A DNA stretch of 64,000 nt from contig DF237423.1 in assembly GCA_000708835.1 (NCBI GenBank), positions 1-64,000 on the forward strand, in the 5' to 3' direction. The notes beneath the pieces are model-generated. The model saw only the letters and a list, made by a program, of their open reading frames with translations, did no database searches and was not told the origin of the DNA. This document shows, piece after piece, positions 47,461 to 57,300 of the stretch (positions within the stretch are counted from its first letter, which is position 1; each line of letters opens with the position of its first letter). The stretch comes from Klebsormidium nitens (taxonomy: Eukaryota > Streptophyta > Klebsormidiophyceae > Klebsormidiales > Klebsormidiaceae). Both the position numbers and the translations under genes were made by a program.

Positions 47461-50400
47461 ATGCCGCGCCACCGCGCAACTCCCGGCCCGACGTCCAACA
47501 CCCGCACGGGGGGCCGGAAAGGCACCATGCCTGAGCCCCCCGCTGACCTCCCCAAGGAAGAAGAGCCTCAACCCACTGATGAGGAACAACCTGCAGACAC
47601 CAAAGAGGACAACGCAAACGGCAAGAGGTCGGCTGAGGGGGAGGCGTCGGGGGGAACTATGGTGGGGTTGAAGCGGCAGAAGATGGCGAGTGGGCGGCAT
47701 GGGCTGGTGGTGGTGCCCAGGATTCCGTACCAGTACTTTGTCACCAAGGTGAGGAGAAGGGGCGTTTGAGGGGCCTTAATGCTTCTGTGCTAAATGTTGA
47801 GCTGCTTGCAAACGGGGTACAAGGGTGGTGTCATGATGTCAGGCCGCAGGGGGCGGTGAGTGACTTGGTGGGTTGTCTTTGTAGGCTGCCGCATATTGAA
47901 CACATGTTGAGCTTGAGATTATAGGTTGAACAAGTGGGAAAGCAACGTAGCTCGCACTGATGGCGCATGCATGACGACCAAGCCTGTTTGCATCTTTGGT
48001 GACTCGGGTTTTCGTCCTTAATATTATGTTTCTGAACAAGTTTTTTCCGGCATGCAAGTAGTTCCTTCCTCTGGTCAAAGTGTCAGCTAGAAAGCATGGC
48101 ATGAGTGCTTCCAGGTAAATCCTTTCATATAGGACTTGTGTCTTCCATGACAGGGGTTTGGGGACACTGACGAGGGCGCTGGGAGTGATCCATACGAGAC
48201 GGGCTCATATGACATGGCGCTTGAGATGGCTAAGATCCACCAGTTCAACATATTACAGGTGCGCACCTTCAGAGTGCACCGCAGCAAAATCCGTACGTTT
48301 GTTTACTTGACATGTGCCCTTTTGCTTCCTTGTACTTTTCTTTTAAGAACGCAACCCTTCTGTAGCAAAACTTGAAATTGGGCACAATCCAAGTTGGATA
48401 TGTGAGCTCAATGGGTGTTTGTTAAACATGGCTTCCACTTCTACTGCCTGGCATGCGTTCTTTAGCTTGTCACGCGTTACAAGCTCCCTTTGGATCTCTC
48501 TCACTTTTCCTTCTTTGCAGTACACATCGGTTCTGCCCCCGGAAGCACATGAGACGCCCCTTGAAAATGCAGAGCCTAACTTCATGCATGGTGAGTATCT
48601 TTGCTTTTCTCAATTGATGTAATAGGTGCTTAAAGTTGGACTGAGAAACTAGTTGCTGTACCTGATTGATCACGTCCGGATCAGTTTGATGATCTGGACG
48701 TGATCATGCATGAGGTGACCCTTCGTTTTGTAGGAGACATATGCTGGTCGGTTGTGCATCTAGCAGTGACGCTACCTCGTATGGGCATGGAAATTGAGCT
48801 TCTGGACTAGGCTGAAGAGCTGAGAACTAGTGACCAGGCGGCCCAGCTTACGAATATCTAAGGACCAACGCACACATTCTGTGCACTGCTTGCTGCCGCA
48901 GTTATCTGGATCTATCACGTTCTGCATTCCCGCTTGTCATTGCGGACGGGGCCACTTCGTAAAGTTGCGCGCTGATTCAACGAGGGGACCAAGGCGACCA
49001 TTATTCAGACTCGTCGTCACACACAAGTCAAAAGCATAGGTTCGAATAGGCCGTTCAATAGCCTGAGGCAATACAAAACGTGCTGGGCTCAAGACAGAGT
49101 CATTCATGCTGACGTCGCAACTTGCTGGACAGTTAACTTCTGTGGCCGACCGAGAAGCTAAGAGGTCCGAGATTGTTTGGCCGGAATCTAGAAAGGTAGT
49201 TCCGTTGCAGGTGCCGTTTTGGAGACCATCATGTCCGTGATGCATGGAACCAAGGGCGACCGGATCTGCGCCGGCATTGGCCGAATCCATGTAAGGCTCC
49301 CGATGACGTCGCAGGAACAAGTTTGTTGTTTCTTGGGTTGATAATATTTCTGCCGTGTCTCCTTACTCCGTCGTCATCAAAATTAGCTCAAATCTTCTGT
49401 CAAAGTTTTAAGAGTCTTCTGGGAAGAGTGCTTCCAACTGCTTACATTTATGGTGCTGTGGTTATATGTGCACGTAAAGATTATCATGGACTACAGTATG
49501 TGCAAGGCGTGCCTCGATGCCTTCGGCGGCCAGAAAGCTTCTGCGGGAAATGCCACTGTTTCGGAGAAGCAGAGTGTTCGAGCGGCTGAACAAGTCGCTT
49601 CTCGTGTAGGTGCGGCGCAAGAAGGACAAGTTCGTCATTGGAGGCTACGCTGCAGGTGAGCCAACTCTTCTTTTTCTGTCTCTGAACCAGAAGCGCATTC
49701 AGTTTTTCGTGCTGATGATCAATCTGGTTGCGTATAGTGCTTAAGGAATGCTTGAGGACGAGACGGACAAAAGTGAGCACTGCCACAACGTTCTCGTCCA
49801 GAATTGATATAATACCTCTGCTTGCCTTGCCACGCTTTGACAGGCGCTCTCTTTAGAAACCTTTTGCCTTTCCTTCACGGTTTGCGTACCGGATGTCGAA
49901 CAGTCTGTGTCATCCAATTTGTCAACTCGACCAGATGACTTAGAAAATGTGCTGTCGCCAACCCAAAAGCAAGCGCATTTTGAAAGAGCTGCTAAGTGAG
50001 CTCACCTCCTTGCCTCCTAGCACATAACATGCGCCCCAAATTGTTGCGATCATCTGCCATTGCTGGCTTCAATCCAAGATCGAGCGGAAGACGTCTAGTC
50101 ACAGACTCGTCTGCGTTACAGATCTGCCCACTTCGAATTGATTGCAATACAAGCTGATTAAGTTGCTATGTTCTCAATTTCCAAGGCAATCAATCTTGAC
50201 TCGATGTCAACCTTGTTTGCAGAGTACAAGGGCCACGCGTGCGCAGCCGACGCGACCAAGTCCCTCCAGGACGACTTGCGTGGGATCGTCGAGCGGCGGT
50301 ACGACACCAACGAGTATGAGAGTTTCGGAGAGGACTACACCGTGCAAGTGAGGATGAGACTCCCCTCCCACCGTGTTTGCTTCTAAGGAAACATGTTGGC

Positions 50401-51022
50401 ATCTCGGATGAGATCTTTTGTGATCTTCCGCACTATGCGTATGCTTCTGCGTACAGCCTGCAAAGCCCAAAGCTCGTGCACTTGTGTCGAAAGAGTTGCG
50501 ATGCTTCGTTTGGAAACACGTGTTCCGACTTCTAATACTGGACGCGGAAATGCCTCCTGGCGTCAGTAACTTTCTTTTGTTGTGGTCGACGAGAAGCATT
50601 AAGGAGGCAGGCCAGCCTCATTTCCATCCTTTCAATATCGAGGACCCGTGTTGCCCCGACATTCTGACGTTGTCATTTGTGCCGCCCTATGTTGCCACGA
50701 CTTTGCTTAACGGTCGCGTTGAGCATTGCAAGCTCTCATACGAAGTCCCCCTTAATTGGACCATGCGAACTCCTCTTCAAAGTGCACTTCGAGCTTGCCC
50801 TTTTACCTTCAAACAGAGAGAGCTTCCATTCCTACATCTTTGTTTCAGTCTCCCGCAGCTTTAAATGCACATCCGAGGGGACCGATTGCTTGTGCCTTGA
50901 CTCGCTCAGTGCCATGTTATATCGGGGTGGCATTTCTGCAGGAGCACGAAGTTAAGAAGGGCTACGGAACTGTGCTGGCTGCCATCTGCTTCACATCCTA
51001 CATCATGCCGGAGATCGTCTAG
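47461..51022 (+). CDS. Pyruvoyl-dependent arginine decarboxylase (AaxB/PvlArgDC type)
   Basis: Self-cleaving decarboxylase converting arginine to agmatine, a polyamine precursor, using a pyruvoyl group instead of PLP. Exons: 47461-47748, 48154-48258, 48521-48590, 49211-49290, 49610-49655, 50223-50347, 50942-51022; every phase agrees, giving 264 aa. After a hydrophilic ~80-residue N-terminal extension with a KRQK patch, the domain runs RIPYQYFVTKGFGDTDEG, DPYETGSYDMALEMAKIHQF, NILQYTSVLPPEA, NFMHGAVLETIMSV, VIGGYAAEYKGHAC and YTVQEHEVKKGYGTVLAAI. The self-cleavage site is Thr133-Ser134 (YTS|VLPPE), with Ser134 the pyruvoyl source, as in chlamydial AaxB. Glu197 in GGYAAEYKG fits the conserved catalytic Glu. 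The family is mainly archaeal and bacterial (chlamydiae); plants normally use a PLP-dependent enzyme. Having six introns makes bacterial contamination unlikely. A second Met at 47527 is an alternative start. Polyamine role and any horizontal origin are inferred. Confidence 0.92.
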
Positions 51023-52205
51023 AGCCGAGATTGGCAGTTGTACCACGCGATCCGACAGAGACTGCGGCCACTGCCCAGCTCGTACCACCGCAGGAGGTGC
51101 TGACTGCTTAACAGCCGGGGCAGATACGGTGGCAAGTTTCTGGGAGAACGCGGCTAGCAATGTCCGTCCCCGCCTCAGTTTTGTAGGGCCAGATAGCTGC
51201 AGAGACTGTTGTGATAGATCGAGGAACCGAGTGTGACCTTAGTTACCGTGATCGGATTGAAATCTTGTAGAATAGTATGCCCGCGTGCGATTCTGTAAGG
51301 GGTGACTGTATCTGACGTATGTGCTCCGAAAAGTTGCACATGCATGCATGCTATGGACTCCGGAAGCACATCTGAAAGGCAATAAAAGCTTGCCCGTCAA
51401 GTGGTCAGTACGTGCAAATATCAAAGTATGGTGTTTGCAAACATATGTAATCTTGTAGTAGCTCAATGCGTGTAGGTATTTGCCCGGTATTTGGAGTTCA
51501 CGCTGCGCTTGAGCAAGCGGCCTATATGCGCATGTTTCCTCAGTGGATAGCTGGATGCTTGCATCGCTCAGATCAGTGAGTAGTTCATGAGCAGTTCATG
51601 AGCAGCTCTTGAGGCTTCTCGTTTTTGCCCTATTATCGTCAGCGCATCTCGGTCAGCTTGCAGCGCAGCCAGGCTAGAGCCGTTCACCATCGATTGGCTC
51701 GCGCGGTTCAGAGCACTTTGGGGGCGGGGCCTCTGGCCATGTCCGGTTTTCTCTGTCGCGTTGATTTGTTCACGATTGCTGGAGGGAGGCGTAGCAGTGA
51801 GGAGTGATATTTGAGGTGCATGAGGCTAGCTGTGGCACTCACATGCGACTTTGAGTTGGCTTGGCCAAAGACCATTGTTTGTATTGTTATTGCATGTTAT
51901 TGTTATTCTTGTTCAACAATTGATTGCGCTCAAAGTTACATCATTAATTGCACGGCTGGCCATTGTAGGGTAATCACATATGTACTGACTCAGGCCAGCT
52001 ATATTGTTCCATTCGACGACAATGATCATGCATTCCTTGTAGGATCATGTGTTGCGATACAAGACTCTGTTTGACCACGCATTGAAGTGGAGTAAATATA
52101 TAGACTCGAATGCATGGCGATTGTAATGTACTTAAAGTCTGACACTTTTCAGTCGTAAGAACATGCGCGTCGCGGGGTAAGAACCTCACTTAATATTGCT
52201 CAATG
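51023..52205. other. Intergenic, arginine decarboxylase 3' side to F-box 3' side
   Basis: Convergent gene ends. No gene, RNA or strong repeat seen; the sequence becomes AT-richer toward 52100. Confidence 0.5.
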
Positions 52206-53570
52206 TCAACGTTCCATGTTCTCAAGCTCAAAGATCACTCCTGGAAATGTTCTCTGTAGCTTGAAGAAGCTGTTCATAGAGTCAATCAGGCCATCCGTTT
52301 CCTCACTCCTTTCTGAATCTAACATCACGTATACCTCAACTGCGACTTTCTCAAGAAGCGGGGAGTTTGGAAGGAGGCTATGCAGATTCTTGGTCAATTC
52401 CAGAAGGTCAAAAATATCGAGATTACAAAACCTGAGATGCCGTAGGTGCCTTAGGCTAGGACCCCGCTCCATCAGGCCGCTCGGTGGCAATTTGGATGTT
52501 TCCACTTTGAGGTATTCCAGCAAAGGATTTGAGATTGCCACTTTTTGAAGCATCACTGTCAGGTTGATCTCCATCTCGTCATCATCCAAGCCCAGTACCC
52601 CTTGATTGAACGTGAAATCCTGAAGACTGGGGCTATTGTCGAGCAGCTGAACCGTCTGCTCCCAAGTAGCATTGATCAAATCCAGAGCCGTCAACGAAAG
52701 CAGCTTGTGTCTGACAACCAAGGTAAACCGATCTTCTTCGAAGTCGTCGTTTTTCCTATGTTCCTCCTCGAAGCGCAGCGAAATACGCTGAAGGCTGGGG
52801 GTGGACGTAAGGTCGATGCGAAGCGCTTCAGCACGAGAAGCTAAGTCGAGGTTCAAGCTTTCCAACCTCTCAAAGTTCAAGCACAGCGTTCCTTCCAGTC
52901 TCCCTTGAAGAGAAAGGCTCTTCAGAAAAGGGCATGCCTGTGTCAAGCTAACCTGGTTCAGCACCCCGACCAACTGATCCCCGCTGCAATTCGAGAGCCT
53001 CAACTCGGAAAGGTTGTTGGGGAAGGAAAGCTGCCATGAGCATCCTTGGTGTCGAAAAACCTTCCTCGTGCATAATTTGAGCCGCTTCAGATTGCTGCAC
53101 CGCGAGAGAGACTCCAGCATGAAGTCGGTGAAAGTGAGCTCGTTTTCGTCAAAGGGTGGTATGTCGAAGCGCTCCTCACTAATGATGAAGGCGTATGGAT
53201 CGTGGTAGGTAAAGTCTTCGAGAGTATCCCTCAGAGACTCAATCCACTTGGCGGGAAAGACCTCAGACAGCTTGCAGCTATTCCCTGCGCTCTTGCAACT
53301 GTCGCAATGGCGATCTACAATTCTCAGTCGCAGGGTTTTCACGTTCTGCGCCTGTGCAAGGAAGCGGCCGTATGCTTTGGTGGACTGGCAGTCCTCCCTG
53401 CTGGCACAAGTCATGCAGCCGATCTCTAACTCCACATCCTTGATACCTCTGGCTGCCCTACGGAATGCTTTGCTCACTCCTGATATTTGCAACAACTCCT
53501 TCATGCTGAAACCCTTCATCAGAATCACGGTGAGCAGATCTGTTGGAAGGACTTGAATAGGAGGAGCCAT
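52206..53570 (-). CDS. F-box/LRR protein with Cys cluster, single exon
   Basis: Likely substrate adaptor of an SCF ubiquitin ligase. It has 454 aa from the first ATG (53570); an upstream in-frame stretch has no ATG. The F-box is at about residues 4-45 (IQVLPTDLLTVILMKGFSMK, then VSKAFRRAA). It is followed by irregular leucine-rich repeats: LKRLKLCTRKV, NNLSELRLSNCSGDQ, LKSLSLQGRL, RLESLNLDLASRAE, LLSLTALDLINATW, LRHLRFCNLDI. Between the F-box and LRRs there is a Cys cluster: Cys52, 55, 61, 89, 92, 99. It is intron-free in the coding part, unlike its neighbours. Target unknown. Confidence 0.85.
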   Translation of the reverse strand: MAPPIQVLPTDLLTVILMKGFSMKELLQISGVSKAFRRAARGIKDVELEIGCMTCASREDCQSTKAYGRFLAQAQNVKTLRLRIVDRHCDSCKSAGNSCKLSEVFPAKWIESLRDTLEDFTYHDPYAFIISEERFDIPPFDENELTFTDFMLESLSRCSNLKRLKLCTRKVFRHQGCSWQLSFPNNLSELRLSNCSGDQLVGVLNQVSLTQACPFLKSLSLQGRLEGTLCLNFERLESLNLDLASRAEALRIDLTSTPSLQRISLRFEEEHRKNDDFEEDRFTLVVRHKLLSLTALDLINATWEQTVQLLDNSPSLQDFTFNQGVLGLDDDEMEINLTVMLQKVAISNPLLEYLKVETSKLPPSGLMERGPSLRHLRHLRFCNLDIFDLLELTKNLHSLLPNSPLLEKVAVEVYVMLDSERSEETDGLIDSMNSFFKLQRTFPGVIFELENMER

Positions 53571-54353
53571 TGGGCTTTCTCCTTGCTGCTTCTCTCTCCA
53601 GCTTCTTGTTCTCTGCCACGACGTCAAGCCTCCCTCACCCTCGAAACGCCCAAAGCAGAATGCGGCAATGCAGCCAATTAAATGCTAATCAATGCAGCTA
53701 CATGCAGTATGATTACACGCGCACGCGCGCGTAAGACCTTACGGTTAAGGCGGCCAGGCCGGCCGCGCGTCTCAAAGGGGCGTGAGTCCACGGTCCGCGA
53801 CGCTCGGCTGGGGGCCCCGCCGGCCCGTGCATGCATTGCTGGGATTGCATGAATTAGCTATAATGTAAGATCTAATACGTGCTTCAGTCACACCGTACTG
53901 GAAAATAGGTAGCTTAGTAGGACATCGCACCCATGCGCAGATCAGGCTAGCAGGAGGCTAGCAGCGTCGCCGCGTGAATTCTTGAAAGCAAATGATATCC
54001 TTGTATTCACGACTGCATGAGGGGGTGGCTGCAACAGCTGCACCCACTTTAAAGGTCAAGTCAGAGTCAAACATGTGATCATTCAGTGAAGATAATATGA
54101 AGCTTCGCTCGCTAGCCAGGCGGCCATTTGAGCCTGGTCGGGCACATATATGCAACCCCACTTTCCAACTCAAAGTTAGTCACCCAGCCTCCATCGCCTT
54201 CACGCCTTCATTTGGTAGCATTACAGTACTCTTGATGAGCGCCTTTGGTTTCTGGACTCAATTCTGATCATTCGGAGACAGCCGACGAGCTACAAACATA
54301 CGTTGTTTGTCAGATTATGCTGCTGAAGGGTGATAAGAGCGGACGACAAATCC
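53571..54353. other. Intergenic, F-box 5' side to Tic22-like 3' end
   Basis: Holds the presumed F-box promoter. A GC-rich palindromic patch lies near 53716-53830 (ACGCGCACGCGCGCG, GGCCAGGCCGGCCGCGCG). No gene is supported. Confidence 0.5.
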
Positions 54354-57300
54354 TCACAGCATCCCCCCTTGCGGTCCTCCGCTTTGCGACCCTAACGGCA
54401 CAAACAACGAGCCCACATTTGCAATAAACATCATACTCGTTTCGGAACCGTTTGCGCTTTTGCCATGGATGTCCCGAGTCACGGCGTCCAGAGCCCCTTG
54501 CAGGTTTTTCTCCTGCGGACTTCCGGACATCACCGCAATCAATGCCATGCGGGCCTCGTCGCGCACAACACCCGCCACACCTAGTTGCCCCGCCGCAGCT
54601 TCCGCCGCCCCAGGCCGCGCTTTGGACCGCGGATCCACCGTAACGCCCATGTCCAGATGTTTCTTCTTCCCATCGATCCCGTCGCCCGTTTTCCGCACGT
54701 TGCCCGTTACACCGGTCCTCCCTGTCGAAGAACTCCCCCTCTTGCCAGCAACACGTCTTCCGCTTTCTACTGGACCGTCACCAACCGGCCGACTACGTTC
54801 TTCCACTTCAAACGACGTAGAAGTCCCCCCGCCTGCGCTGCGCCCCGCCCCTCTCTCCCGGTATTTCAGCGCCAGCTTCGCCTCGACGGAAGCTTTGAGC
54901 GCCTCCCACTTCTGCTGCCGCACGTCCGCGCTCGTTCCCGGGCTCCCCTTCAGCGTGTCTTTGACCGCAGCCTTGACCGCGTTCCACTCTTGCTGACTAA
55001 TGAACCGGCCACTCGCAGCCTGTGTATGTCCCCCGCTTCCGGGCACCCCCACCGAGCGACCCGGCTGATCCCCAGAATGCGAATCTGAAACTTCAGACGC
55101 ACTCTTCGAGTGCGCAACCCCTTCGGCCTCTTGTGAGTGTCCCTTAGCGGATGATAAGCTCACAGAATTATCGTCCCGTCGTTCGCTTCCCCCCTCTTCT
55201 TCCGCCCTCAGACCCTCCCCGCTACTCGCTTTTCTCCCGTTCCCAAGCCCCCCGCCAATCCGCCTCTCTGCATCCGCGTTTCCGGTCCCCGTACCACTCC
55301 CCAAATTTTCGGACGGCACCCCGTGCCCCTCCGCCGAACGCCCCCCCGCGTCCGCACCCTCTGCCACCTGCTCCAACACGTACTGCCGGTTCCAGAAGGG
55401 GCCCCGTCGGACGATCTCCCACCCCGGCCCTCTGTTCACAACCACTCCGTCCCGGGTCCGCCCGCTTCCGGACAGGGCCTCTCGCCCGTTCCGCTTAAAC
55501 GCCGGATGGTCCATTATGATTTCCCACCACGGCTTGTCCGCGGCTCCTCCAGCCGTCCGCCGACTGCTGGAACCGTCCGCAGAGTGAGCGCCCACTCCGC
55601 TGTCGATTCCGTTCCGCTGATCCGAAGTGCCCCCTGTGTAATCGCCGTCGGCGGGATCCCTTCCCAGTAAGTCGTCCGCATTACCTTTCGCGGTGCCAAT
55701 TGTCCGTTCCGGATTCTCACGACTCCTCGGAGAGTCTGCCTGCTCATTCATCCCCGCATCACTTCCGCTTCCAACCTGGGAACCCACTCGCGCTCCCCCG
55801 TCAAACCCCGAGTTCCGTTTCGCTTCGACTTCCCTCACCACATCGCCCAATAAGCTGCTGCCAGGTGGCCCGCTGTCCTTGAAGGCATCCGGTCCCCACC
55901 GCCGGATTCCGCCCCTCTCGCCGGATTCCGCCGTCGCCCCGCCCTCAGACTCCTTCAAGCGGTGCGCCAACTCCTGCTTGAGCCGCTCCTGGGCGATGGC
56001 GGCCGCCTCAGCAGCTGCGGCGCAGTCCTCGAAGCTGTCGACTGAGATGGAGAAGTGCGGCTGGAGGCCCACCGCGCTGCGGCCCCACTTGTTGCCGAGT
56101 ACCACGTCGTCGAAAAGGTCCTGGAGAAGGATGGGTTCAGATATTTTCGATACAGTAGAACGAGCGGAACGATGATGTGGAATAGCAATGCGAATCTTCT
56201 TGTTGCCAAGGACTACGTCGTCGAAAAGGTCCTGCAAAAGGATAGGTTGAGAAAATTTCGATACAGCAGAATGAGCGGATGATACTATAACGGCCCGCTG
56301 CGGCCCCACTTGTTGCCAAGGGCTACGTCGTCAAAAAGGTCCTGGAGAAGGAGCAACACCTTGAGGTGCGGAAAGCCGACCAGCCGAACGACGGGCCGGA
56401 GGCTGAACGTCCAGGAAGTTACGTCGTCAAGGAAAGTTTTAGAGGTGATGCAACTGATCTGAAACGGGTCAGCACACCAGGAAAACTGATATGAAAAGAG
56501 AGTTGTATGTTCAGAAGAAAGCGGCGGCCGTCTTGTTGGTCAACCTTCTGACGAGAACCTGAGCTGATTTCAGAGGAGTGTATCAAGGTCAAGGCAGAAT
56601 TTGAAGAGCTCAAAAGGCTGGTTTAGGGCCTGATGCAACAGAGAACGTCAAAGTGTAATGAGTGGTGCGTTTGGATCGGACAATCTTGCATGAGCAGGAC
56701 GGCTTAAGTACGGAGAGGCAAGCACCCTGCTCTTCGCAATTCAACTGCCCGAAGGCGAGAATTTTCATACAACTTGAGGTTGGACAAAAGGATGCATGCT
56801 CCCCGGCCCCTTTCTCGCGGGATTGGGTGTCGACGCAGCGGCCCTCGAACAGCTCGAGTCCGGTGCCATTCACTGACAGCCCAGGCCTCTGTTCTTCTAA
56901 CTGTCCTTCCTTGCGCTCCAAAAAACTTTCTCAGAGACGAGACCTCCTGATCCAAAACCGAAAGGCCCTGCTCACCTGCGCATACACCGCCGCCAGGTTG
57001 AGCAGAATCTTGTCGACTCCCGCGCTCGTCCCAGACGGGGCCTCCTCCATCAGATCCTTCACATCGCTCGGTTCCAGCAGGCTGGTGTCCTCTTCGAGCC
57101 CGTCCGCATCGGAGGGGGGTGCTCCTAGCCCGCCGGGGGGGGCCCCCGGATCGAGGGAACTGTAGCGCTGCGCGCGGCGCGTGCGGATGAGGCCCTCAAA
57201 GTGGAGGTCGACGCTGCGGTCGAGGGCGGAGTGGAGCGCGGACTTGTCCAGGAAGCACGGGGTGTACCTGGAAGTGCATAACATGATCTGGAAACACTTC

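Noticed and set aside
49022-49032. GGTTCGAAT tRNA B-box-like word in an arginine decarboxylase intron
   Set aside because: No A-box, anticodon arm or acceptor pairing at the right distance; not a tRNA. No other convincing tRNA, rRNA or CRISPR array was found in the window.
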